Shown: positions 49,137-60,990 of the stretch, piece after piece
Layout: the number at the start of each line of letters is the position of its first letter
Numbering within the stretch: position 1 is the first letter of the stretch
Origin: Beta vulgaris subsp. vulgaris
Lineage: Eukaryota > Streptophyta > Magnoliopsida > Caryophyllales > Amaranthaceae
NCBI RefSeq assembly: GCF_026745355.1
Contig: NC_079208.1
Location: 24,034,494 to 24,098,493, forward strand
DNA: 64,000 nt
Reading direction: 5' to 3'
Notes under the pieces: generated by a model
What the model was told of the DNA's origin: nothing
Database searches by the model: none
Seen by the model: only the letters and a program-made list of their open reading frames with translations
Program-made: the position numbers and the translations under genes

Positions 49137-49673
49137 TTACTTAGTAAAAAAAAGAAGAAGAATTGGTTTAAGGAGAAGGTTGATTCTAAGATTGAACAAT
49201 TTAAATCTGTTTTAGACCATGTCAAATGGTTAGCAAAGGGGCCATATTATGTTGCTAAAAAGTATAATGGATACTCCGTTAATGGTTATAAGTTTCATAC
49301 CATTAAGCGCGATACAAATGCAGTAACTCAAAATAGCAGAGTCACTTTAACAGCTTTGACACCTAGCTTTGCTAGTAGTAAAGATCAAAATCCAATAGAG
49401 GGAGATGTCATCTATTATGGTTCATTAGAAGAAATTATTGAGATATCTTATCAAGGTCATTTTAGTGTTGTCTTATTTCGATGTGTGTGGTTTCATTCAC
49501 AAAAAGACCATTATGGGTTTACTTTGGTTAGTAAAAACAAGACCATTTGTGAAGGAGAACCATTTATTTTGGCATCCCAAGCACATCAAATCTTTTATGT
49601 AGAAGATCTAACTAAGGAGGGTTGGTATTTTGCTGTTCAAAACATACCTACAGAACTATGGTATTTTACATAA
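49137..49673 (+). pseudogene. TNP2 C-terminal part (DUF4216) of another CACTA
   Basis: Immediately after the Helitron end the frame reads KKKKKNWFKEKVDSKIEQFK, HVKWLAKGPYYVAKKYNGYS, VNGYKFHTIKRDTNAVTQNS, then IEGDVIYYGSLEEIIEIS, RCVWFHSQKDHYGFTLV and EPFILASQAHQIFYVEDLT. This is DUF4216, found at the end of TNP2 transposases. The N-terminal two thirds are absent on the left, where the Helitron lies. Confidence 0.85.
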
Positions 49674-49772
49674 TCTTCTATAAATTATCTTGAAGTGCAT
49701 ATTTTCATATTATTAAGATTTTTATCTTATATTCATCACTTATTTGTTTTTGCATTTTATCTTTATTTACAG

Positions 49773-52700
49773 ATGAAAGGGACTAAGACTAAATGTGCCA
49801 TTACAAATAATCAGATGCCGGAGTATGAAAGACAACGACTACATAAATTAAAATCGAATGCTGAAAGAATGAAAGCTCGAGGTTTAGAAAGCATCGCAAA
49901 TAAAATACTCCAGAAGAAGTATGAAGCTGTTGTAAGTATATGGACTAATGAGGAATCATTCTCATATGAAGACGAGTTCGCACATGAATATGAGAGTGAT
50001 GATATTGAGGATGTAACTGGCACTCATGGAAAGAGTACGTTCAAAAGTAACTCGAAGGTTTGATGTTTTCCCTTTATTTTATAGCTTGAAGTATATAACT
50101 CCTATGTTTATTATTCAAAGAGCTATTGATGTAAATTATATTTAAAACACATGCTGAGAACATGTTATTTATATTTATAATTAACTGCCATATCTATGAT
50201 ATTGCTTCGTAGTACATTTTATAGTATTTCTCATTGTTGCATAAGCAAAAGTGTGTACCGTTGGAAGACTTGGCTGCAAAGTTTAGGCTGAGGGCTGAGG
50301 TTGCTATAAATTCTACTTTCTATAAATTATTTTATAGAAAACGTATGTTGCTATAAATTCTACTTTCTATCCCTAAGTACAAAAGAGTTTATAGTTTGAA
50401 TCTCCCATATATTCACAATTTCAGTTGGGGAATATTTGCTTCAACTTTTAACCAATACGTTTTGGAAGTTAAGCCTTTCGCTCTTGGTGTTGTGAAACCT
50501 GATTCACTCTTAGACCTGACAATGTCATGATACGGTCTCCAGATCATCTCTTGCCAAACCAATTCTGCCTCTTAACACCTCCAACTTTTTTGTCATATCT
50601 AGAGCCCTATTTAGAGCCTTTAACCCACTCCACACAGACAACATTTTGGTACCTAAACATCTTAAAATCGTTTATGTTGAGCCATTAAATGAAGAACCAT
50701 TCCTATCTTCATGCATCCCCTGAATATGTTGTACACTTAATGGACGATGGTCAGAGAACTAATTGTTAAAGACGCCCCAACTTGTTAACCCCCCTGTACA
50801 CCCTCTACTGCCCCTTGCAGACCCTCTACTGCCCCTTGTAGACCCCATGCTGCCCCACCCCCTACAGACCTCCTGTTGTGCCCCACCCCTAATGCCCCAC
50901 CCCCTACATACCCCCTACTGTGCCCCACCCCCTACAGACCCCCTACTATGCCCCTCTCCCTGCAGACTCCCTGCTGCCCATGTTTCATGCATTCTAAGAT
51001 CTCATTATATTATTTGATTGAAAGAATCTGGATTGCACAAAAGGTGAAGTAGGGAAGTTTCAATCATCCCAAGTAGTATCCATGGCTGATTTTGTGCAGA
51101 AAAATGGTAAAAAGAAACACAAAGATATAGTGCAACATCTTCAAAATCGTAAGACCAGTAGCTCCCTGAGAAATACCCATGAAAAAGCTGAGCAGATTTT
51201 GCAACTGAATATACCTCAAAAGCTTCCAATATTGGCAAAAGAGTATCATGCCCCCATGTCACAGAACAAGAAAAAGCAAAAGGGATTTTGTAAACCAGGC
51301 TGCATGTTTGTGTATCGTGAATTTAGGAAAAAACAATTAGAAAACACGGAGCAAAACAATGATTTAGAAGCTTCTGTGAATAATGAAAGCATTATGGTTA
51401 TGAGTAATCCTTCTACACTATCAAGAGTCGATGAGCATGAAAATGCAAATGACTTGAAGATAACGGAAGATGAAAATGCACATGAGTTTGAAGTATCGGA
51501 AGACCCTGAAATTGAAGGTACATACGAATTCAATCTATCACCTTTCATTGAAATTTCTTATTTCTTCTATTAATTCCTTGAATATTTATAAATCTATTCA
51601 TATACTATATGACAACCTCATGCTGATAGCTCCTAGAAAAAAGAAGAATAGAGGCCCAACAAAGTTACCAAAGGTTCATGCGCGTACAACTAAATAGCGC
51701 AAGGTTATTATATTACTCAGCTGGCCAACCAGTAGGACCTACATAAGAGACTGTCGACGAGTTTAGCCTCTTCTTGGGAAATGTGCTAGGGATCCTGAGC
51801 TAGCGCCACTACATTTGTCACTTCCCTAGTCCGCCCATACGTGATAAAATGTGGGATTATATCTTGGTTTGTCTTCCTTCATTTAATTTTTGCAGTTATC
51901 GATAACCTACTGTTCTCCAATTTTATATTTTCATTTCAATTTATTGTTTAGGAGAAGTACTTGGTTCCTGATGCAGGAAGAAAATGGGTAATGGAAACCA
52001 TAAATGTGAGTTCGTGTGGTTATAAATGTAGAGTAAAGAAGAACCACTACTATGCATATAAGACTGATGATTTAAGAAGGGAACATTGGACAAAAACAAT
52101 TTCTGAATTGCAATTTAGAGATATGTTTGACTATTGGGATTGTTTAGTAGTTGAGGTAGTATATGCATATTCTGTGCGCTTAACCTTTGTCCAAAAAAAT
52201 AATATGATTAAAAGCTTGGTTGTTTTGTTTATATAGGAAGAAAGCAACATCAACAAAGACAACTGTGGATTGATAAATGATATGCACACCATGGGTCCCA
52301 AGTCGTATGCATCATTACGTCAAAAGCTGGTAAATTTTCTCTTTTATTTCAACTTCCTTTTTGTTATTGATGATTTGTTATTCTTCAGAAATATGATCAT
52401 TTTCTGATAAACAATAATCTATATTATGAAGAGTTAACAAAGATTCTCTATTAAATGTGTCTTTAATAGCAACAAGAGGATACTAATAAGCAAGAACCTT
52501 GTCAAGCTAAGGTGTATAGAGAATCAAGGAGGATAATTTTCGGAAAAACATATTCAACCAGCTATGAGGAAACTACAAAAAATATTGTGAGTTATTAAGT
52601 TTAATATCTTTATGCATATGTTCCATAACTTAGTAATAATAAAACGAATTAACTTTACTTTGAAAGACCAAGATGGATGCTCTAGATTCCATCCAAAATG

Positions 52701-52911
52701 AAGAATGCAACTCTAAGGATCCTTATTTGAAGTCATAAACAATCCCATGCGCAATAGTCGATTACGCCTTTATGGGACAGGTGTGATGAAGAATAGTTTA
52801 AAGAAAAGGAACACAAACTTGGGATTCATATTTCCTCAGGAATTCATACAAAGTATGCAGACACAATTGGCGGAGGAGATTGTGCCGAGCGTGGCATCAA
52901 TGATTATATCT
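49773..52911 (+). pseudogene. CACTA second gene (Transposase_24/TNPA-like), cut by an insertion
   Basis: Exon-like blocks are MKGTKTKCAITNNQMPEYER (49773); MADFVQKNGKKKHKDIVQHL and an acidic linker (51082-51520); KNRGPTKLPKVHARTTK (51646); VPDAGRKWVMETINVS and HYYAYKTDDLRREHWTKTIS (51961-52240); DMHTMGPKSYASLRQKLQ; and LRLYGTGVMKNSLKKRNTNL to EFIQSMQTQLAEEIVPSVAS (52750-52911). This is the block order of Transposase_24 DNA-binding proteins. The last exon is interrupted at 52914 by another CACTA end. Gaps such as 50064-50760 hold AT-rich introns. Confidence 0.75.
50770..50990. repeat. C-rich minisatellite, unit about 25-30 bp
   Basis: Six or more variants of CCCCCTACAGACCCCCTACT / CCCTACTGCCCCTTGCAGAC are arranged in tandem. 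The reverse strand has G runs able to form quadruplexes. It lies in an intron-like gap of the CACTA second gene; the ORF across it (50763-51017) is a composition effect. Confidence 0.8.
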
Positions 52912-52913
52912 CA

Positions 52914-53060
52914 CACTAGTGGAAAAAAGCCCATCTGACCTGGTCAAAATATGGCTTATTGATGCGGTTTTGGTCCGCATCAGGTGAGGTCCTAAATTGC
53001 AACAGTTAATCATTTACTGCTGCGGTTTTGGGTCAAAACTGCAGCGGTTTACGACCCCAA
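52914..53060 (+). mobile_element. Left end of a further CACTA element
   Basis: CACTAGTGGAAAAAAGCCC begins at 52914 inside an exon of the older CACTA. It is followed by subterminal motifs TGCGGTTTTGGTCCGCATCA and GCTGCGGTTTTGGGTC, related to those of the 16990-18385 element. The matching right end was not found in the window. The flank TCA (52911-52913) would be the target duplication. Confidence 0.75.
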
Positions 53061-53226
53061 AAACCCAAATTTTTTTCCATTTTTTCATTATTAATCAATA
53101 CAAAATCAATAATGTATATCAATAATCATTTTTATTAAGCGTATTATGCTCAATTAAAGCATAAATATAAATAATTAGATACATAAGAATTTAATTCTAT
53201 AATTTTAATATCATACTCAACTATAA

Positions 53227-53457
53227 CTATATATACATTGAAAAGAATGACACACAAGCACTTCTTGGGGAGTCCATAGAAATCATAAAGACATACAGGG
53301 TGGCAGCCCGAAAACGTAGATCCCTCTCAAAATGATTGACAAATGTTGCTACCACAACTGGAATTTTCTGAGACCAAAACAAATCAAAAAGTACAGACTG
53401 CTTGCCAGATAACTTCTCCCTGATTGTACTCTTCAAAGGAGCGGAAAGTCGTAACAA
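53227..53457 (-). pseudogene. Unrecognised captured exon
   Basis: The minus strand reads LLRLSAPLKSTIREKLSGKQ, then SVLFDLFWSQKIPVVVATFV and NHFERDLRFRAATLYVF, with a clear protein-like composition. It may belong to the same captured locus as the NOB1-like exons to its right, or to another gene. I cannot name the family. Confidence 0.4.
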
Positions 53458-53939
53458 GTTGCATCACTAGAAACCAAAAAGTCAAGATATGTTTTGAATT
53501 GGGATTACACAACTCACGCAAGCTAAAAACAGTAGGGAAGAACTACATAATAAGGAAAAACAAAGCTCAACAAGGAAGGTAGAGATGTTTGATTGATGAA
53601 AAAGCAGAAATAATTACAAGTTTCTTAATGACCGCAAGGTAATACCAAGTGGAAACAAACAATTTAGTACCTCAGGAGGAAAGAAAATCAATCATGCAAG
53701 ACTTATGTTTCCTGCTTGCCTGCTTTAAATCCATCAAGTACTATGTGATTACATAACATAAATATAGCTAACTAAAAGGACAACAGGAGAGTCAACGGTT
53801 AAAGCAGGAGTGCCTTCAAACCCTATCATATATAGAAACACATCTTTACAGCAAAGCACTTCAGTTTCCTTTTGAGTTCTTGTGGACAAGTATCCAAGCT
53901 AAACACGATTTCCTCTTAAGTTATTTTCAACGGAACCAT

Positions 53940-54884
53940 CTTGCAAACTCAATTGGTCCTCGACAGGGATATTTAAGGTTAAATCCATCAACGAGAGAAT
54001 TCTAGAATTAGGATCTGGACCACTATCTGGTGCAGATTCCAATGCCTCCTACTTCTCAAGGTTGGGAACATTGGAACCCTAACCTAGCAACTTTTTCTTA
54101 GGTAATCTCCTTACATTCAAGACATGGATGAGGGGAGGGTTGTCTCTAAGATGACTAGTACCATGAATTTGAGCCTCTAATGTGTAAGTTAGAACGATGA
54201 GCTTCAAATCAACATTAGAAAGTGATTGCAAATCACCAGTAGCTCTCGCAAAACTGACAATTGTCACAAGTACAGAAACGCGGGTCATAATCAACACTCA
54301 TACATATCGTTTTCCTATAAAATTAAACAAGGTCAAAGTGGAGAGAGTATGTAGTATATTTGCGATGATGATGCATATTTCGGCAACAAATACAACCATA
54401 GATCAACACTTATACCAAATTAGAAAATTAGAGTTCCAATAAAGAATCAATCATAAATCATACTAAACATTCCAACAATAATAATGCAAAATCAGGACCA
54501 AAAACAAAACCTAACTTAAATGATTTTCAATTGAATTGAAAGAGGAGAGAGAGTGGGACCTTTCTTGAGGGCATCGGAGGAGGGTTCAGAGGTTTGGATA
54601 GAGAAAGTAAGAACAGAAAGTCAGTGACGAGAAGTGGGGTCACGAATTTCACTAATGACATCAGATACAAATACAGATTTGTCAGCTAGAGAATAAATTC
54701 TCTCTCCTCCTTGGATGATGACGCCGGTGTCAACAACTGCTAAAGATATGGCCTTGGTGCTGGAATCGCATGATTCGAAGAGTGCAGTTGAAGTTTAAGG
54801 TTGTGGAGGGATTTTATTAGGGGTTTTCTTCACTATGTTCGACCAACATGATGCATGTGCATGTGATGGTGCTTGGGACTCCAT
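53940..54884 (-). pseudogene. Captured NOB1-like PIN-domain endonuclease gene, broken
   Basis: On the minus strand exon 1 starts MESQAPSHAHASCWSNIVKK (54884) and includes the PIN-domain start AISLAVVDTGVIIQGGERIY, then SLADKSVFVSDVISEIRDPT. The next exon (54253 leftward) has FARATGDLQSLSNVDLKLIV, LTYTLEAQIHGTSHLRDNPP and NVRRLPKKK. These match plant NOB1, the endonuclease that matures the 3' end of 18S rRNA. Stops lie in exon 1 (after PPQP and after TSRH) and at 54079, and the zinc-ribbon half is absent. It lies to the right of the 52914 CACTA terminus, so capture is the likeliest explanation. Confidence 0.8.
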
Positions 54885-56509
54885 TGAGAGAGATGGGAGA
54901 AGAATATACCAGATAAACCCTAGGAGCTAGCAGGAAGAAGAAGAAGAAGAAGAGAAAGAGAAAGGGGAACTGGGAAGAGAGGTCTCGTGAATATGCGTTA
55001 TTTTTTTTTTGTTTTGTGTTTTTGCAAAATCATAGAAGCTTTGTGTATCAGATGCTGCTCCTCCCAACCCCCAAAAAACCTTGTTGGAGTATGATATCAG
55101 GCAATAGATAGATCCCACATCAACCAAATCTTATAGACCGTGTCTGCTTATTTCCTTAAAAGAATGAAGTTTTGCTACATGATTAGCATCTTTAAGCATA
55201 ATATGGCAAATCAATGGGAGACAAGTGCATGTATAATCATATAATCACAAGCAAGAAATGTGAACAATACATTATTCCAGTAATCTACACCCACCAGCAC
55301 CTTACGTCTCTACCCACATCCACGCTCTAGTTTCTCGTCTATTGTTGTAAAAAAACAGCCCTTTTTGTAGATCATATTCACCACTAGACAGAGCACTATC
55401 ACACCAAGGAAATTATGCAGAGCAAATATGCCACTTTGCATTTGTCATTATCTATTTTCTTCCAGATAACTTCTCTCCAACTTCTATCTTAAAAGATGTG
55501 TATTTACTTAACTGAGAACACTGAATAAAATTACTACAAAAATACTAAACATCTATGTAGATTTAATAAAAAATGGTTGATTTGGAGAAGGAGAAATAGA
55601 AAAACAAGACAACAATGGATAAAAGATGCAGAAAAAAGGAAAAACGCATAAACAAAGTAGCAACTATGCTACTTTGATAGTTGCAACTATGCATAAGTAA
55701 GTTACAAGTTGATAAGAAGGAAGATAGAGAATGAATATTATAGTCATAAATATATTGCAATCAGTTTTAAGAGTGACTTGAAATTCTTCAAGACTTGAAC
55801 TCTTCACAATGTAATCAAATCCAAGTTCCTTCCAATCTTCAACATCATTAACAATATCTTCCACTGAACTTTTATTACTTGATTGATCTCTTCAGAACAT
55901 TAATTTCACTGTTCAATCTCAACACTATAATTAACAAATATTAAAATTTTAATAGGAACATTAAAGATACACATAAAGATACATGACTTTTGTCAATTTT
56001 TTCTATAAAGATACACATACGATGAAAACATAACAACTATCAAATGCAGAATTCAGATACAAAATTCTGCAACTATGATGCGATTAGTCAAAAGAATCAA
56101 TCAATCTCTCCTCAATCAAAGCACTAACATAATTATATTTTTTCAATATATGCATGTAAGTGAATAATGACGCAAATGTAGAAGACCGAGCGTAGATATC
56201 CTACATTCAATGACGTATGGTGGAGGATTAGTTTTAACAAAAGGGATATGGTGGAGGATTAGTTATCCTCCACAATATTTTAAACAAAGGGATATTGTGG
56301 AAGCTAGCTAGTATATCTACTTTTCTATGTATGGTTAACATGATTTAGCTTATTAGATTTATACTTAGTTTTGTAAACAATCCCAAGGGTATGGAATAAA
56401 CTTTCAAGTTTTGTAGTCTCAAATCTCAATGAGATATTCTATTGTCATGTATTAGATGTCTATTATTTTTTATTTGCGTTGCATATATATGTATATATAT
56501 ATATGTACA
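54885..56509. other. Probable CACTA interior, unassigned
   Basis: A minus-strand stretch at 55745-55864 (MEDIVNDVEDWKELGFDYIV, then KSSSLEEFQVTLKTDC) looks like a captured exon of unknown family. A second short frame at 54927-55127 is not recognised. The rest is AT-rich; TGGTGGAGGATTAGTT repeats occur at 56219-56262. Confidence 0.3.
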
Positions 56510-56761
56510 TATATATCGGTCGTTGCCTTAGGTTCATATTTGAAATCATTAATAGCCGTTGGATTTGCTATATGTCTAATGCAACAACTGTGGTAGATAA
56601 CATGCCGTTGTTGCATTAGGTCCCTTTTGCCATCACATTAGACCTGAGGCAACGCCAGCACATGTGATGGTCTAAAGTCATTGCCTTAGGTTTAATGCAA
56701 TGGCAAAAAGGACCTAAGGCAACGGATTGAGACTTCACCTCTGCTCTTTTATGTAGTAATG
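56510..56761. mobile_element. Right end of another CACTA-like element
   Basis: The reverse-complemented end CATTACTACATAAAAGAGC is one or two changes from the CACTACTACAAAAAAG type seen at 24813. Inward, CGTTGCCTTAGGTTC, GTTGCATTAGGTCC and complements (GGACCTAAGGCAACG) alternate as subterminal hairpin repeats. The left end is not recognised here, and the subterminal repeats differ from those at 52914, so the two are different families. Confidence 0.6.
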
Positions 56762-56803
56762 ATTGGGATTTACCAACTCTCACAAGAACGTCCTCTAAGA
56801 TAC

Positions 56804-58925
56804 CTAGAGGGTATTTAACAAAACGGTCAACATTTGACGAGTAGTATTAGTGCATTTTATATCTCCCATGTTAAGCTTTCTGAAAATAGTAAGGGACATG
56901 ACACTAACACTAGCACCTGAATCAAATAAACCTTTATCAATAAAAATGGTGCCAATGTTATAAGGGATAGAGAAACTCACTGGGTGTTTCAATATATGTA
57001 GGGACTGGTTTTGCAAAAGAGCAGTACATTCTTCAATGAAAGCTACAGTCTCAATTGCATTAAAGGCTCGTCTCCTAGTTATAATCTCCTTCAAAAATTT
57101 AGCATATGCAGCAACTTGACTAATAAATTCAGTAAAATGGACAATTACCTGAAGATTTTTCACTAACTTCGAAAAACTTTCTGAACTAGTGATCAAGCTT
57201 AGTCTTCAACAGGCGATTGGGGAACGGTACCTTGATCATAGGAGTGGTAGATTGAACTTTTTCAGCTAATGTCTGCTTCTCTGAATTGTTGGTCTCCATA
57301 GGAGCTGTGGTATTTTCAGTGACAACTTCATTCCTTTCCAGCTCAACCTAATCATCCTTAGGCATCGCTGGACCATCGTACTGCATTCTACTCCTAAAGA
57401 GAGATGGCATTGGTAGTATCTATTGGTTGCATTGGTTGTAAAGGTAATAATGCAGATAGCCTACTAGTTTAAGAACTACCCAACTGAGCTAGCTGAGTCT
57501 CCAACATCTTATTATGTGTACCCGGATTTTTCAATCGAGCTTTTGTATCTGCTTGAAAAGCATTTAAACCATTATGCATCTTAAATATCATGTTTTCAAG
57601 TCTGTCATGGTTGGGTTAGTAGTAGGAATAGGTTGTTGTGGAGCTTAATTTCTCTAAAAGTCAGGAGGAGCTTGTTGTTGAGGTTGATATTGTACGTTGA
57701 ACTTGATTTGGAGGCACATATGGTTGCTGAGGTTGAGGATTCAACATATTGGTTCTCCTATATGAGAGTTTTGGATGATTTCTCAACCCTAGGTTATAAG
57801 TGTTACAATAGGGATTGAACTGACTCCTCGGTTTTGACTGAAAAGCATTAACTGCCTCATAGTTACCCCAATATTAGAAGCTAGGAGAGCAGGGCACTCT
57901 TGAGAGTCGTGCCCAGGTGTCCCACAAGACTCACAATTTAGAGCATTGTAACTAGAAGCACTAGCCATCGCATTAACACTCATGTTGGAGGAGGAATCAT
58001 TACCTAGCTTCACAATATCAATCTTCTGGTTTAGAGCAGCTAGTTGCTCGGATAATAAAGAATAGGCCTCAACATCATGTTTGCCTCCTTTTTTCATAGA
58101 AGAACAAATAGTATACGCTTGATTAGAGACGAGTTTCTCCAGAAGTTCATAACTTTCTTCTATAGCATTATCCATGAAGAATCGAGGCTCCATCAATTAC
58201 TCGCCTTGTTTCTGCATCAACTTTAGTCTAGAAAATCTGACACAAATACGACTGGTCTAAACCATGACGAGGACAAAGGCGATGTAGATACTTGAATCTT
58301 TCCCAAGCTTCATATAATTACTCGCTAGGATCTTGGATGAAAGACACTATCACATGATGCATATCTGCAGTCTTTTGATAAGGATACCACTTGATGCGAA
58401 ACATCTTTGATTGTTCTACCCAAGTGGTGATGGTAGAAGGCAACTTATTATACCAAAACAAAGCTTTATCTCACTGAAAAAAGCCAAACAAGATAAGTTT
58501 CATCTCATCAGTAGTAACACCAGCTTGATTCTAAGTAGCACAACATTGTAAAAATTGATGCAGGTGCTGATTTGGGTCTTTAGAAGGTAATCCATCAAAC
58601 TCGTTATTCTGAACCTAATTCAAAACATGAGACTTGATTTGAAAATTCGTAGCAGCGATAATATGCATCCGTAACACATTATCAGGAGATGGTTATGCAT
58701 AATCCATGAAGGTTAGTGTAAAATTCTCACCCATTTTATGAGAAATAGGTATGACGGGGAACTCCTATTATGATGAGGATGGTGGAGAAGATGTCTTTTG
58801 GGAAAGTGTCCCTGCAGACAACTTTGCTTGCTTAGTTTGCTGTCTGAGTCTACGAGCGGTCTTTTCACTATCCAGATCAAATTGAATGAGATTTGGGGAT
58901 TTTTAATTCCTGCTCATACACCAAA
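56804..58925 (-). pseudogene. Athila-like Gypsy gag and protease, many stops
   Basis: On the minus strand from about 58925, gag reads NFQIKSHVLN, NNEFDGLPSKDPNQHLHQFL, LFWYNKLPSTITTWVE and LYEAWERFKYLHRLCPRHGL, typical of Athila-clade gag. A zinc knuckle CESCGTPGHDSQECP follows (57860-57960), then the protease motif DSGASVSVMSLTIFRKL (about 56845-56935). At least seven in-frame stops interrupt gag. The element is truncated after protease, at the CACTA end at 56761, so no polymerase is present. Confidence 0.85.
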
Positions 58926-59060
58926 AACATTAAAACAAATGTGAGATGCTCCAAAGGACATGTGTTCTTCAAAGTAAGTTAGTGTAATAATATTATTCAG
59001 ATATAATAAAAATAAACTGTTGAACTCTAATAACTTAAAGTTATTAAAAATAAACCATTA

Positions 59061-59082
59061 CTTTCCCGACAATGGCACCAAA
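59061..59082 (-). other. Primer-binding site of the Gypsy element
   Basis: The minus strand reads TTTGGTGCCATTGTCGGGAA, close to the TGGCGCCGTTGCCGGGGA type used by many plant Gypsy elements. It lies directly after the presumed LTR 3' end (...TCA) and before gag. Confidence 0.7.
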
Positions 59083-59943
59083 TTTTGACAAGTTAATTAA
59101 AGTCGTATCACCTTATCAAAAATAACATAAGGTCCACTAACTAGTAGTTTGGGAAGTCATAATCAAATCCACAAGGAGATATCTATACTATTATATTTGA
59201 ACTCTAATACTATACTGAATAAATCATACGAAAAGAGTTATTTTGCTGAACTCAACAAATAACAATATTAAATATCAAGGAATGAATCAGTTAATAAAGA
59301 ACTAGGATTATGGATCACTATGCATACAATTTAGGAAATCAGTGATGAATGACAACTACCTAATAAGTCACTTTATCTAGGGCAAATGTAATTTCTCTTG
59401 AACATTACCTCACTCAAAGATCACCTAGCCGCTCTCGCATAGTCAAGGAACAATCTGCCTAATAATTGAAAGCCTATATGGTATCTATCCTCTCGAAGCA
59501 GATTCAGTATTGCTATAGTATAAATATATCATGCCTACTTTATAAATCTAGCATGAACGATTCAACTACTAAAACAATTGAAATAGAAGGCAATTAGACT
59601 AATCCGTCAATAATCCCTCATTGCATACATAGATCCCCACAATCCTAGAAATAAGACTACTCACTCATGTTTATGAAAACAATAACAAAATTAATATAAT
59701 AATTCATATTTGGAATGTTGACAAATAATTAAGAGATGAATCTAATCAATAATATAGAAAGTAATAAAGAAGTTTAAAAAATTGAAAAACTATATTGAAC
59801 TTGCGAATAATCCAAAGATTTGATCTTGAATCCATAGAGAAAAGCAATAAATTAAGCTTAGTAAATTACTCTAGAGAGAACTATGAAAGCAAAAGTAAAA
59901 CAAAAGGTGAATAGTAATATTCTGATTTTCCTATTTATACTAA

Positions 59944-60227
59944 GGGCCTGTTCTCCCCAGCTTATTTTCAGTTCAGTTCAGCTCAGTTCAATTCAGTTCA
60001 GTTCAGATCAGTTCAGTTCAGATCAGTTCATTTCAGTTCAGATCAGTTCAGTTCAGTTCAACTCAGCTCTTGACAATACTTTTACCCTCACTTATCACTA
60101 TTCATTTCAGTTCAGTTCAATTCAATTCAGTTCAGTTCAGTTCATTTCAGTTCAGTTCAGTTCAGTTCAGTTCAGTTCAGGTCAATTCAGTTCAGTTCAG
60201 CTGTTTTATGTCGAAGAGAACAAGCCC
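59944..60227. mobile_element. TTCAG-repeat MITE, copy A (PIF/Harbinger-like)
   Basis: The ends GGGCCTGTTCTCCCCAGCTT and, reverse-complemented, GGGCTTGTTCTCTTCGACAT share GGGCnTGTTCTC. The left flank is TAA (59941-59943) but the right is AAA, so the duplication is imperfect. The interior is almost entirely TTCAG pentamers with some GATCAG and TTCAAT variants, around a short TTGACAATACTTTTAC core. Confidence 0.75.
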
Positions 60228-60284
60228 AAAACCCAAAACATATAGGAAAAGTAATACAAAATAGTCCAAAAAATATTAAAATAA

Positions 60285-60538
60285 GGGTCTGTTCTCCCCA
60301 GCTTATTTTTAGTTCAGTTCAGTTCAATTCAGTTCAGTTCAGTTCAGTTCAGATCAGTTCAGTTCAGACCAGTCCAGTTCAGTTCAGTTCAGTTTAGCTC
60401 TTGACAATACTTTTACTCTCACATATCACTATTCATTTCAGTTCAGTTCAGTTCAATTCAGTTCAATTCAGTTCAGTTCAGTTTAGTTCAGATCAGTTCA
60501 GTTCAGTTCAGCTGTTTTATGCCGAAGAGAACATGCCC
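60285..60538. mobile_element. TTCAG-repeat MITE, copy B (PIF/Harbinger-like)
   Basis: The ends are GGGTCTGTTCTCCCCAGC and, reverse-complemented, GGGCATGTTCTCTTCGGC, flanked by perfect TAA (60282-60284, 60539-60541), the PIF/Harbinger target duplication. It has the same TTCAG array and TTGACAATACTTTTAC core as copy A, 57 bases away in the same orientation. Confidence 0.85.
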
Positions 60539-60990
60539 TAAGTGTGTGTCGCGTCAAAATGAGCAATCGGACCGCTCAAACTTCAGAATCAACGTACGTT
60601 GCCCGATGTAATTTGGGCGACCCATCCGATTGGGCTTCAACATTGAACTACGAATGGGCGAAGGAGGCCTATGATCGGGCCCGCAACAAAACTTCCTACT
60701 GTCACTTGTGGGCGCCTAGTGTGATCGGACCTAAGCGCTTTTCTTCGCCCTTGGCTTCAAGTGCTAATTCTCCAACTCTTCTTTTGGTCAAGGGTCCTTG
60801 AAAATTGTCCTCGGGGGCTTAGAACTTAGTATAAAACCTCTTTAATCCAGTGTAGTAATCAGAAAATAGTAGAAAATAGGAAAATAATTTCCCAAAACCT
60901 GCAATTCGAGACAAACCAGAAAATCACAACTAGTTGGAGAAAGTTAGCATAAAATGGCTCCTAAGAGCACCATTGACATCCTTTTTCGCT

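Larger units (their letters stand above)
59086..60990 (-). mobile_element. 5' LTR region of the Gypsy element
   Basis: The LTR should start in plus coordinates at TGACAAGTT (59086) next to the primer-binding site. The outer end was not located; nothing beyond about 60990 looks LTR-like. A frame at 60544-60801 (GDPSDWASTLNYEWAKEAYD) has no known family. Two TTCAG-rich MITEs lie within. Confidence 0.4.

Noticed and set aside
52914..56761. One complete CACTA from 52914 to 56761
   Set aside because: The two ends have different terminal and subterminal motifs and no shared 3-bp duplication, so they belong to different elements.
59883..60264. ORFs of repeated FSSVQ residues
   Set aside because: They translate the TTCAG pentamer array inside MITEs.
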